A stretch of 64,000 nucleotides of DNA. It comes from Siderastrea radians (taxonomy: Eukaryota > Cnidaria > Anthozoa > Scleractinia > Rhizangiidae). The translations under genes were made by a program, and so were the position numbers. The stretch is taken from the NCBI GenBank assembly GCA_964017195.1, contig OZ024887.1, forward strand, positions 4,453,959 to 4,517,958, written 5' to 3'. The notes below the pieces were generated by a model that did no database searches, was not told the origin of the DNA, and saw nothing but the letters and a program-made list of their open reading frames with translations. Positions 35,813-48,494 of the stretch are shown piece by piece (the stretch's first letter is position 1; the number at the start of each line of letters is the position of its first letter).

Positions 35813-36678
35813 AAGAAGTGATAAATATTTGAAATTAGCAGCGAATTTTATCTCTAAGCAGCAGCGAATTTTAAAACGAAGAACATTTATTATAAAACTA
35901 GTCAGATCCTTTGATGTCAATGTCAGAGATCAATAAAACGACATAAGTATTAAACAATGAATGAATAAACTGAAAATCGTTATTGCGACTTGATTGTGGT
36001 TCTCGCCAAACATCAGTTTACCGTTAAGTTTACCGAATTATCGGTTGACTTGTTGATCATTCTTGGCGAAAGATACTTGCTCGTCTGCTGTTTGTTTTGT
36101 TTCGTAAAACGCGGAAACAGCCACTACTCTGTTCATATTATCAATACTAGATGAAAGCCGTCAAATGAAAATTCCGCGGCACGATGCGATAAAACGGAAT
36201 ACATACTTCACTGTTGCTGTACTTCTCTGCTCCAGGTGAGAGACAGCTTGCGTCAAACCGAACGCCATTCTCAGGAGAGAAAGAAATGGTGACAATTCTC
36301 CTAGAACGACGAGAATTTATTAGAGGAACACATTTTACTTCGGCAGACTTGTTCCTTGGTTGTTCCTTGGCGATGGCGGTCGGATCGAAATTACTTCCGT
36401 TGACAGCTCTACTGTTAAAGGGCCAATCAGATTGCGAGATTCCCGCGGCCAGAATTTGGCCGCCGACACGAACTCTTGTGAGAGATTGTATCAGGCCCTA
36501 TTTTAGCGAGCGACCAAGATAAGAGAATATGAGAGCGATGCTAAAATTCGGCCTGATCGCAGGTTATTACTGCCCTGGAGTTAACAATTCAGTTATGGAA
36601 AACGTTTGTCTTTGTCATGACACTTTAGCGCCGTGAAGTCACCCGGTGACTATACGGTGACTTCACGGTGACTTCATA

Positions 36679-37103
36679 GGGGCACCCAACGGTTCCGTTT
36701 GGGGGAATATCTGTTCGGCAGGCCTAAAACACCTGAGATATTCGCATTTAATTCCAGTGAAACGAGGCTAGAGATTTATTTGGCGATACTTCAGTAACAC
36801 GAGGACTGTTCAATTCCTATTGTTTTCGGAGGGGCAGGTATGTCGTTTAGAGTGTAAAATAACCTTTACCTTGAATAAGGCCAGCTAGCATTTTCGGAGA
36901 GCTATCAGGAGCTCGTACATTCAGCAGGATAGGATTCTGTTCGTACAATTTTCAGCAGCCTAAACTTTCAGCTAAAACTCCGAACAGATCAACCTGTATT
37001 AGCTTACACAAATTTGCCTTTAAAAAGCTCTGAAACAATCTAAGAAAGTAGAAATTAAATGATGTTTCAAGTATCTTGCTAAAATTTTCTCTTTGGGTGC
37101 CCC
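36679..37103. mobile_element. MITE with GGGGCACCCAA termini, second copy
   Basis: Same insertion as at 3800-4223, carried along by the segmental duplication; termini GGGGCACCCAA and TTGGGTGCCCC. Confidence 0.75.
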
Positions 37104-37211
37104 TGACTTCAGTGAAATACGTTTTGTCTTCCACCCGTAAAGCTGAACACAGTTCGCTGGAGTCCGTGTGGATTAGATTGAGTTCGAGTTGAGTTCGAAT
37201 TGAGTTTCCAC

Positions 37212-39538
37212 CAGGAGCCATAATCGGGGATGGAGACCGTAACCAACTGCCATTTTCAGTATTGGCGTTGGCCCCATCGAAAAAGACAAATGTGCTATTT
37301 TTAGAAAAAATTGCGCCATCGCGCGTGGCACACGCGCGCGTGTGTTGCGAGGACTCCGCGCAGAGAAAAACAAAATGGCGTCGGAAATTACCTCTGTTGG
37401 AGATGAATAAATTCAATTTCTGTCATCAGTGTCACTTCCTAATTTGAGGCAAGCCCTTGGGGAGAACTTTCTGGATAGTGACTCTGGATATGAGGATTAT
37501 ACAAGTGATTCCGATGATGGCAGTGAGAATATTTTAGAAAAATCCTGTGGCGAAGATGTGTCGGACATGTCGGACGAGGATTTCCCCGTTAGACGGAAGA
37601 AACGTTTTACGGGCAAAAATGGCGTCGAACTACGAAAAAATCACTTGAAGGCGAATCAGGCAGAAAAAGGGAAAATACATCTCGAATATATATTTCCTCT
37701 GAGGACGTACAGAGATTGAAGGGCAGCCGCAAAGACTAAAATGATTTTCCAAGTACGTACTGAAGAAAAGTAAAGCACGATAAATCGTTGTCACTTTTTT
37801 CACTACAAGAAAAATAGTAACATATATTCAAATACCGAGTCAGCAAAGAAAATGTCTGTCGAGATTTCTCAGCGTATGTTTTCTGAAATAATGCCCGCCT
37901 TTACCGAAATGGCCGAAATGTTTATAATGAAGACCAAGAATAATGAAAAGCGCGCCTTGTTTTCAATCAAATGCTCTCGTGGTGCGTTATCAATCGTCGA
38001 CAAAATAGAGAACTGGAAAAACACCAAGACAAAAACAACTACTTCCGTCGATGAGAAGGAGAAAGATGAAGTGAAACTCCATGCTGCCCTAGTACTAAAT
38101 ATTACTTTCTGGGCAATTTACGAACCTAGAAGGGATACATAGCGCAGTGGATGTGGCAAGGGTTTCAACGACAGAGTGAGCTTAATTATTTTTCTCTGCC
38201 AGCAGCCCGGCGAGAAAAATCACTTTGTATCGAAGCAAAATTAAGAAGAAATTACGACTAAACGTCACTGAGACACAAATCTAAGTTGTTTCAGAGTGCT
38301 TGATTTCTTAGGACGAAAAGAAACTGTAGAAATAGAATTTTAAGCACAGTTAAGCGCTTTGTTTACAATTTCTTTCATCGTCCAGTCAATCACTTGTTCT
38401 TAAAATTTCACAAACAGCAGGTTTCACACGGAAGGCTTTGACCCCGAAATATCGAGACAAGACAAAATAAAGCACAGTAAAATTGGAAAGAAGCATTTAA
38501 TAAAAATGTCAGACTTTTTATGGCGAGTCAGTACAAAAATCATGCAACAGTCTGACCGACAAGCATTGAACAAATCCAGTACTAGAGAAGGCGACATTCT
38601 TTGACTATACCACACAAAATTGACACTGGTTTACCTGTACTCGTTGTGGCTCTATCTGTGTTCCCTTGAGCAGTTCCAGACATTTAGACACAAGTCGGAT
38701 GCCATGTAAAATACGTTGAATCGCTTTCACAGTTGTTTGAGTGTTATTTTTACCATTCCGTTGGCGGGCTCTAAACTAAGAAAAACTGCGTTTTGTGGTT
38801 TGCGTTTAAAAAGTAAGATGGTGAATTCTAATGTTCCTCACCTCCGTAGTCTTGTTTCCGTGAGCTGCATAGTAATTATCGTTCAAGTTTAATTATTGAT
38901 CCTGTCTTCAGTTCGATCAAACAAACACATGATGGCTCCGTTGTCAGCGTTGTGCGAACCGAGCGATTTCAAACTCGTTCATTTGAACTCCCGCAGCCAT
39001 AACGGTGAGATCGTACAGCTTCAATCCGCTTTGAACGACGATTACAACAATTTTCAGGAAAAAACAAATACGTACCACATTTCAGAGCCCATAATTGGGA
39101 GATTTTTCCCAGACCTTGTGCTTGTACGTTCACTTCGGAGCAGTTTCATTGATTCATTCAGCTCCGCAAAGAAACGCTGCAACACTTCGCAAGGTTTTGG
39201 CGTCTTTTTCGGTCAGTCATGTGATCGCGATCGATTCTTGTTCCCTTTTATCTCGGAGTTTCTCTCTCTTTTTTTTCTCTTTCTTGATTTTATAGCAATT
39301 AGTGATTGCGTTTTTAATAATAAAAACAATTGTGTACTCGGGCATACCGGATATCAAATAATTATAATCATCTTGGTCATATCCAGCACGCCCTCGTTGT
39401 ACGCAAATTTGCGTGTAGCCACGCGCGTTTATGACGTTGAGGGTGGCGCAATTTTTTCTAAAAATAGCAGATTTGTCTTTTTCGATGGGGCCGCGTGGAT
39501 CCCGCGCTTACGGTCTCCGTCCCCGATTATGGCTCCTG
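37212..39538. mobile_element. 2.3 kb TIR element with ~120-bp imperfect TIRs
   Basis: The left end CAGGAGCCATAATCGGGGA continues as GGAGACCGTAA, GGCCCCATCGAAAAAGACAA and AGAAAAAATTGCGCCA; the right end is the reverse complement of these blocks in the same order, ending CTCCTG at 39538. No clear target duplication is seen. The left boundary coincides with the end of homology between the gene A and gene D blocks. Open frames inside: 37429-37719 (acidic, containing DSDSGYEDYTSDSDDGSENI and then a Lys/Arg-rich part), 37852-38142, and 38926-39230. They could be exons of an element-encoded protein, but I recognise no transposase motif. Confidence 0.7.
37429..37719 (+). CDS. Unrecognised acidic ORF inside the 2.3 kb TIR element
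   Basis: An open frame of 96 codons with no ATG at its start (it opens at GTG), so if real it is an internal exon. The first half is Asp/Ser/Glu-rich, and the second half has a basic patch RRKKRFTG. A second open frame at 37852-38142 begins with an ATG and encodes a helical, Lys/Glu-rich segment. Composition resembles nuclear regulatory or accessory proteins of transposons, but no family can be named. It could also be chance. Confidence 0.3.
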   Translation: MSLPNLRQALGENFLDSDSGYEDYTSDSDDGSENILEKSCGEDVSDMSDEDFPVRRKKRFTGKNGVELRKNHLKANQAEKGKIHLEYIFPLRTYRD

Positions 39539-39790
39539 TCCATATTTAAGAATATGTTTGACGTACGTTAATTGCTTTTCTGCCATTTTTTTTGGTCTGT
39601 TCTTATCTTGAGAAATCCTATTTTTAGCTACCCTATTCCACCCATAATAATGGTCATTTTAATTTCATGAGCAAATCCTTTATTGACGAATCATATAACA
39701 AATTACAGACCCTGGAATAAAATGAATATTAATCAGAAACAGATATAATTCCGACGCTTCGTGCAAGATTGTCAGCGTTTTAACCTCGTC

Positions 39791-42700
39791 ATGTTGTTTC
39801 TCTTCGTCTGTTTTGTTTCCTTGTTTCAAGGAACGAGTCAACGTGTCATAAACCCCTTGAATCTCAACGAAAATGGGTAAGTTGGGTGCGAATGTCTCTG
39901 AAAGCGTATAAATTACGCTGTCTTTTATATTATTAGGGTAGCGTATCGGTGATTACTACGTGCAAACAGCATTTTGTTTGTCCATGCACAGTATTCCGTC
40001 TTCATGATAAACTTGGCTTTCACTTTTTAACGTAGGAGCTAACGTTTTAATGATTCGAGCTTCAAGAAATATCCTTTGAATCTGGGTGAATGTCAATGTA
40101 TCTTTGAATGATCAGTACTGCAAGAATTAACTCTTCCCGTTAAAAACGAAATCAATTTTTACAGTCGCTCTTTCCTAAACGTCGTATCTTTGCGGTTTAA
40201 CTCAGTTTTGTTGTTATGTTTAACAGCAATTTCTATCAGTAACCAAGGGCAAAACTGAAAAAGAGTGTATTCGGCAACAATCGAAGGTGCTACTCACTGG
40301 TTAGCCGGGATGTTATTTACCAGCTTGAAATTTAAAGCAGTTCCGCGAGAAACATTTCTCGCCTCGAAAGTGAAAGGATTGAGTGAAAATACCTTTAAAA
40401 AGTTCTCTTAGCCAGTGATTTGAGACATTTCATATGAGAAGTTTTTATTTTGAGAGACTTAGAAATCAATAACATACTTGCCTTAGGGGAAACACCGAAC
40501 AAGTTTGGTTGAAAACACAAATAGACTGTTAACACAAATATAACTGTTAAAAGTGTATCATCGAAGGTGCAAAAAAGTTGGAACTTATAAGGTTTGATGA
40601 CAGTTCAGTATATTGTTGCCAACAGAGGGTATTCTTCAAGCACGTATTGCTGCGTTCTTGAAGAAAAATTGAAAGCGAAAGAAAACGAAAGATTATGTGC
40701 ATTGTGTCCTTAGTGAAATGTTCGACACAGACTACAGCTGTACTAAGCAAATAATTTTCGTTTCTTTTAAAACAAGACGTGATCACCACGATAAATGAAA
40801 ACCAAAACGAAAGCAATTTTAAGTCAGCAATAAGAACACGCCTGGACCTGAAGCCGGGCCGGATTGTTCACTGGAGCTTGGAATTCAAATTTATTCGTCA
40901 GAAACACCGAACAGAACAAATTATCATAACTTGGAGCCAACTTCAGACAAAAGCCAAACTAAAAGTAAACAAGTTTCATTTTTGATTAAACAGTGACAGC
41001 TTTGTCTCATCACAGCTTGACAGATTCCCAGACAGAAAATGACAAAAAGTACATTTTTCCGAGAATTTAGGGGCTAGACAAAGTTACTTAGCCTGTATGT
41101 AGTGGTCTTAAACGACAGAATCGCCAGAAATTCTTTTGGCTGATCAAAGCTCGACAAAGTAGCCCTTTTCACAGTTAACTTTTCTCATTCACATTACAAT
41201 GTACTTGAACGTGGATGAGGTAGTTTCGGGCGATTTTGCAGTTCCTGGCCGAAATTGTGGAAACTGTTGAAAGGGCCATTGCCTGACTGATCACGGCTGA
41301 CTGCTGGACTGACTTGTTTTTCTTTATTATAACGAGTTTAGCGGTAGCGACTGGACTATCTTTGATCGTTTAGGGTGCGTTCGATTGGGAAATCTGGATT
41401 TCGATTTTGGATTTCGGATTTCGGATCTACCAATAAAACGCGAAATCCAAAAACGGATTTCGACGAACCGAAATCCTTTTCCAAGACGGATTTTAATTAA
41501 GGGGCCTTAATTAAGTTGACACAAGTCAGAAATTTACCTTGACTTGTTACCCGGTTTGCCCAAGAGTTAAAGTATACGTGTACTTGCAAGGAATCAGCGT
41601 TGTCTTTGATCAAACTTGACTGAATTCGTGCGCAGTTCTTTCACCTTCTCACGAGTGTACACAAGTTCTTCTAAGAATTGCTTCTTGGTTTGTGGCCAAG
41701 GCTGCATTGAAGTGAATTTTGTTTATTTGCATCTAATGTGTGCCTACTTGCCAGTCAGTTGGGAACCCATCGCAATTCTGTGTATGCAACTAGGTATTTG
41801 AAATTTGTGATGAGCGACTCCGTTTGCAATTGGCCTGGGCTTTTGAAACCATTATTAACGATTACTTTTCACGTGGGATTATGGATAAGACACTGATTAC
41901 CAGCATTAATTGTACCTTTTTTCAAACTCACTCGAACTGATAACCCAAAGTAAGCTCAAACTCAATTCGAACTCAACTCAAACTCAAATCAAACTCAATT
42001 AGAACTTTACCCAAATTTAACTGAACAAATCATGTAAAGCTCAACTGAAAATCAACTCAAACTCAACTCGAACGCAACTGAAACTCGCTCACTAAACTAA
42101 ACTCGAACTCAGCTCAAACTCAACCAGACTCAACTCAAACACACCTCAAACTCAATTCAAACTCACCTCGAACTGAACTCAAACCCAACTTAAGCTCATT
42201 TCAAAGTCACACAACTCAAACTCAACTCAAACTCAACTCAAACTCAACTTGGACTCAGTTCAACTAAAACTCAGCTCAAACTCAACTCGATTCATCGTAA
42301 ACTCAAACTTAAATCAAATTCAACTCAAACTCAACTCAAACACAGTGCAAACTCAACCTGAACTCAACTTAAACTCAACTTAAACTCGATACAAACTGAA
42401 CTCGAACTCAACTCAAAGTCAAGGCAAACTCAATTCGAACTCACTCAAACTCAACTCAAACTCACTCAAACTCAACAGAAGCTCAACTCAAACTGAACTC
42501 AAAGTCAACTACAACTCAACTTAAACTTAACTCAAACTCAACTCAATCTCAATTCTACTCGATTCAACTGAAACTCAATTCGAACATAACTCATCAAACT
42601 AAAATTCAAACTGAAATCGAACTTGAACTCATGGATTTCTAGGTCTCTATCTCAGTTCTTTTGACATTCTTTAATTTCAGGTGGAACGTCTGTTCCAGGC

Positions 42701-45142
42701 AAACTACACAGACTGAGTCCTATTATGTAACCACGGCAACCATGGTATACACAGCTACAACGACTAGCTGCGGCTGGTGGGGCTGGTCCAGATGTGCTGC
42801 ATCAAGGTATGCGACAAACACTGAGCACTGGTAGCAGTGTATCTATTCGTCGGTTACAATAATTCTTCCAATAATTCAAATCGCCCACCTTTTGATAATT
42901 TCCCCTAACGCATTTTCCTCAAATTTTATAAATCTCTGTGCGACAAACACTTTTTCTTTTTTTTTTTTGTTTTCAAGGAAAGGTTATACAGACAACAGCC
43001 TATATTTGGCGCAAAATTATGAACTCCTTATGTCTGTCAGCGGACATTTAAGGTCCTGTTACACGAGGCAATTTTCCCTGCAACTTGCTTTATACAGCGC
43101 TTAAATCCTAAAGTACAATTAATGGAGCTTAACATGAAAAATTTATAAAATAAATAAGAATAAGACGAAGCTTAAAGAAAACTGTAAGCCTCGAGGCACA
43201 GATAATGTCCAATAACAAATATCCCCGCATACTTTTAAAGCGAAAGAAAGGTTAATTATATTAATTATTCTTCAAATCCAGTTTCGCTTATGGCCGAGAG
43301 CGCTTTAAAACATACATTGCATAAGGTGTTGAATTTTTAGTGTTTTCCTACGCCGTTTGTTGATGACGCAGTCATTTGGTATTTCCCAGTTTTAGTTTGA
43401 ACATGTTGCGTCACTTAAGCATTTGGACCAATCACACACAAGCGCAAATATTTGAGGATTAGATTGTGTGAGGATGGTGTGCTTGTATCTGTGTTGTTCT
43501 TTGTCCATACAATTCTGTACTTTTGTTATGGATTTATCCGATAAATCCTACAAATAATCGCTCCCACGGAAAAAATGCACCCTTTCCTCTCGAGGAAATG
43601 CGATACTTTAGCAAATGAAAAAAAGACAAATTTAATTAACTGAACAAGTATTTTGTGTTTCCTCTTGATCAGAATTCCATTCCTTATTATTTGCAGAAAA
43701 AAATACCGTGATTTACCACGTTTTGGCACGTTTTCAAATTATCACCAAATTCTGAAAGGAATCCCACTCTTTTTAATCGCAGTATACTGTGAGCAAACTG
43801 CGCTGTATTGTATTTGTATACAAATTAAAGAGAACGGAAGTGTTAAAAAGCCGTTTCTCTTTTGATTTTGAAATTTGTTGGAATTCTAGGAATAGAGAGG
43901 GGCCCTTTTCTCACGGAATATAAAATGCAATTGCTTGGTTAATCCCATTTTAGTGTCTTTGTAATCCGACCACGCGTACAGCTGTCTGCATTTAAACCAA
44001 GAGCGATTGGTGCAATAAACCCCCCTCCTATCCCCCCCACCCCCATGGCATCCACTGAATGGTTTAGTCTTTTGTTTGTCAGTTTTGACAGTGTAGACGG
44101 TGCCCCTCTCTACACTGAATGTTTTAGTCTTTTGTTTGTTTCTGTTTTGGATTGTTCATTGTGTTTAATTGATTTGATAACTTTGGTGTCCATATTTTCA
44201 TTTGTCAATAATTTGTTCTCTTTTTGACCTAAAAGGCCGAAAACAGTCTACCGGACCGTCCAAAGAACAAGAAGTGTCAGTGTGAAAATTATCTCTTGCT
44301 GTAGTGGATGGCAGAAAACTTATTCCTGGTCCACGTATTGTGGCAAAGGTACACTAGAGCGAACACTACACTGATAAAAGTGCTGGTGTTTAACGTCATC
44401 TTATACACAGAAAAAGAATGGAAAGGAAAGCACATGTACACTAAGTGTAAGACTTACAACCAAGCTTCTGACTCGTGAGTTTCTTAAAGCAGTTTCGCAG
44501 CCTTCAGCCGACACTTTCATTAAAACTGCAACCCCACATTTGTTAAAAAAATGTTGTGTTTAGCAGTTTCTATTTTCTACGAACTAAAAGAAAGCAAAAG
44601 ATAACAAAGAAACTGAAAAAAACTAAAACCGTTTTTTATTATCTTTCTTGTTCCTTTTTAATCTGTCACATGTTTACAATCATCGGCTTAGTAAGGTGCT
44701 GTCTAGAAGAAAAAAAATGAATGAAATTGACAGTAACACTGACACTGACTGACACGAGTTCTCAAAAGTTGTTATTTATTTACTTTCCTTTATATCAGCA
44801 ATCTGTTCTCAAGGATGTGACTCTCGTCATGGAGCCTGCATTGCACCCAACACATGCCGGTGTGACCCCGGATGGACTGGTAGTGCTTGCACAATAGCAG
44901 GTATTTTCATTTTCCTTCCCCACTTTAAATACATTACCTTTTGCATGACATGAAAAAAGTTTTTATTCCAAACAAGATATCAGTTCTTTCTTTCTTTTGC
45001 TTCTGCTTCTGCTTCTGCTTCTGCTTCTTCTTCTTCTTCTTCTTCTTCTGATACTACTACCAGAACTACTGCTACTACTAGTACTACTACCACCACCACC
45101 GCCACCACCACCACCGCTACCACTACTACTTAACTGCCACTG

Positions 45143-45217
<75 letters not shown>

Positions 45218-45374
45218 TTATCAAGTGAAAGTGATGTAACTTAGGTTCATTAGCATAATATTAGAGTACTATAAGTCCTGTTTTGTTATTAATTACTATA
45301 AATATGCTTTTGCAATACTGTAAAATCTTGCAGTCATGCAAATAAAGCAATTTACTACTACTACTAGTACTACG

Positions 45375-45414
<40 letters not shown>

Positions 45415-48329
45415 GTACTACTACTATACTAGTAGTAGTAGTACTAGTACCTCTTCTTCTTCTTCTTCATTAAGATGCGAAACCAACAGCGTGACTCCAA
45501 GCTCTCGTGGGACCTCACATTTTGTGCCTTCTATTCTTCTATCTAACACAATGTCGCTCGCGCCAAAGATTGATGAGATCGCTCACGCGATAACCACCAT
45601 GGACGCTGAGCTGGCACTTTTTAGCGAGACATGGCTAAGTAGCGCCGTTCCTGATGAGCCGATTAATATCAATGGCTACCAGATCTTCCGACGCGATCGC
45701 GTAGGTTGGCAACATGGCGGTGTGTGCTTGTATGTCAAATCTTCTATAAATTGCTCGGTTCTAGCTGATTACTACCATCCTGATCATGAAGTTCTCTGGG
45801 CTGACCTTAGGCCGAGGCGTCTACCGCGTGGCTTTTCCAACATCATTGCGGGTGTGATCTATCAGTACCCTGACGCCGACGACGCGGCAATGAAGGATTA
45901 TCTGATATCGTCACTCGTGTCCTTGGAGGCAACCTACCCCAACTGTGCCTTTATCTTGGCTGGCGACTTCAATAGAACTTTCCTTCCTATGATCCAGTCA
46001 GCGTTGAAATCGTTTAACCTGAAACCGACTGTTAAATTTCCAACTAGGGGTGATAAGACTCTGGATCAGATTTTTACGAACTTAGATGATTACTTCTCCG
46101 TCCCGACTCGCCTACCTCCATTTGGACTATCTGACCACGTGACCATCTACATGGGCTCTGGGACGCGCGGTGCCTCGAAGCCAAAGCACAAGATCATTAA
46201 ATCGAGAGACAAGCGCCCTAGCAAAGTCAATAGTGTTGGGCGATTTTTTGATGGAAGTTCCCTGGTCGAATCTGCTGTCCTCTGAACAGACATGTGAAGG
46301 AAAACTGTCGCTGCTGACCGAAGTTATCAACTACGGTTTGGACACAATTATGCCTGTGCGCTCCATCAAAATCCACGAGACGGATCGTCCTTGGGTGTCA
46401 ACGCAGCTCAAGCAGCTCATCACCCGTCGCCAAAAGGCCTTTGCTTCTGGAAATCAGCCCCTCTTCAAGATCCTTAGAAATAAAGTTAACCGCGAGCGCA
46501 AGCGCTGTCGTAAGGTGTACTACGAGAACAAGGTTAAGGACTTGCAAGATTCCAAACCACGCAACTGGTGGAGAGAGGTTAAGCAGCTTTGCGGGTCTGC
46601 CAAAACAACAGGACGTGACTTGACTGCTATTCTTCACCCCGACCTCGTGTGCGATGAGTCTACCCTTGCAAACAAAATCAACAAGGCATTCGTCAGCGTC
46701 ATGGAAGATTACTCGCCCTTAACTGACTCCGTGCGCGTGGATATGGACGACGATCAGCCCATTTCAGTCACTGAATACTCTGTGGCGCGCAAACTTCGTG
46801 AAATCAGCTGCACACGTGCCGGCGGGCCGGACGATCTCCCGAACTGGGTATTAAGAGAATTTGCAGATATTCTGGCTGCACCAATTGCAGAAATTCTTAA
46901 TACCTCCTTCTCCGAGTGTAAAGTTCCCCGGGCCTGGAAGATTGCCGATGTACCACCTCTTCCGAAAGCACCTACTGTCAATGACATCAATAAAGACCTT
47001 AGACCCATTTCATTGACATCCACCTTGTCTAAGGTTGCGGAGGGCTTTGTTATCGATAAGGAACTGAAACCAGTACTATTATCGCCCATTGATCCCGCAC
47101 AATTTGGATTCATTCCAGGTTCATGCACCACATTCGCTCTAATCTCCATGTTCCATCATTGGCTACGCGCTACGGACGGCACCGGCTCAACTGTAAGGAC
47201 TGCCCTACTAGACTTTAGAAAAGCTTTTGACCTCGTTGACCATCATATATTGGTCGCTAAACTTTTAAGTCTTGGCGTGAAACCTACAGTTGTGAATTGG
47301 GTGATCGATTTTCTAAGGAGCAGACAGCAGAGGGTGAAACTGAATGGAGTTTTATCTGATTGGTTGGATGTCCCTGCTGGAGTGCCTCAGGGGACCCGCT
47401 TGGGTCCATGGCTATTTCTAGCGATGATAAACGATCTCCGTCTCCCAGAAGGGTTCCACTTGTGGAAATTCGCCGATGATACAACGGTCTCTGAAGTTGT
47501 TCCCGCCTCCAAGTTCAGCTCACTACAACAAGCGGCTAATTACATCCACGACTGGTCTCAGGAAAACCATCTGCAGCTAAATCCAACCAAGTGCAAGGAG
47601 ATCCGCACATGCTTCAAGCATACTCCCCCTTGCTTCTCTCAGGTGTCAATAGAAGGGGTCGAGTTCGAAATGGTATCTTCGGCTAAAGTTCTTGGCGTTG
47701 TCATAAGCAGCGATCTCAAATGGTCTGCGCATATTGACTCAATCACGACTAAGGCTGCCAAGAGACTTTATCTCTTAAGACAACTTAAGCGCGCGGGTAT
47801 TGCTAACAATGACCTTGTAAGATTCTATTGTAGCGTTATCAGATCAATCCTTGAATATGCATGCCAGGTCTTTCATTGCAATCTACCATTATATCTCTCT
47901 GAAGAAATTGAACGCATTCAGCGCCGTGCATTACGCATGATATTTCCAGATTGTAGTTACAGTGAAGGTTTAGTTAAAGCTGGCCTTCCAACCCTATATG
48001 ATAGAAGGAGCACATTATGTAAGGAACTCTTCAAAGACATTGACGCGCAGGGCAACCATAAACTCAGACACCTTCTGCCATCACGATCTCAGCAGAATTA
48101 TAATCTGAGATCGACACGCGCCTTTGCTGCGCCTGTCTGCAAGACAAACAGGTTCAGAGACAGTTTCATAATTAGCCACTGCATGTAATATATTTTAAAT
48201 TGTCGTCATATATTTTTATTGTAAATAATTTATTCACGTAATTCAGTCATTTGACTGCAAAGTGTATTTTATTAATAAACGGGCTATCTATCTATCTATC
48301 TACTACTACTCAGTACTACTACTACTAAA

Positions 48330-48361
<32 letters not shown>

Positions 48362-48366
48362 CACTG

Positions 48367-48406
<40 letters not shown>

Positions 48407-48458
48407 CACTACTACTACTACAGACTACTACTACTACTACTGCTCAGTGCTACTACTG

Positions 48459-48494
<36 letters not shown>

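Larger units (their letters stand above)
28276..36566. mobile_element. 8.3 kb TIR transposon-like element with 9-bp target duplication
   Basis: The element starts TAACCTGCGATCAGGC and ends GCCTGATCGCAGGTTA, a perfect 16-bp inverted repeat, and is flanked on both sides by TTACTGCCC (28267-28275 and 36567-36575). The empty site is visible in the left duplicate near 3689-3697. Inner parts of the ends share AGGGCCTGATA/GAGCCTGATA motifs, making each end hairpin-like. A 9-bp duplication is typical of Mutator-like elements, but no transposase of that class is readable, so classification is inference. The interior is mostly a multi-kilobase inverted repeat with two nested smaller elements; it looks non-autonomous. 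Confidence 0.85.
22775..37211 (+). repeat. Segmental duplication, right copy (gene D block)
   Basis: Collinear with 357-4327, interrupted by insertions at about 24102-26200 and 28276-36566. The right limit coincides with the start of a 2.3 kb TIR element at 37212, whereas in the left copy the sequence continues into a 220-bp spacer and gene B. Confidence 0.9.

Noticed and set aside
28780..35936. Mirrored ORFs beginning MGPKTRGGGLTPKEK
   Set aside because: They are the two ends of the long inverted repeat; no start context, domain or splice-linked partner was found, and similarity reflects DNA symmetry.
38896..39549. 217-codon ORF on the plus strand
   Set aside because: It runs into the right TIR of the 2.3 kb element and has a low-complexity middle; only the part 38926-39230 might be coding, and no family is recognised.
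44997..45239. Leucine/proline/tyrosine homopolymer ORF
   Set aside because: Translation of trinucleotide microsatellites.
46127..47484. Antisense ORFs within the LINE
   Set aside because: They are shadows of the endonuclease/reverse transcriptase frames.
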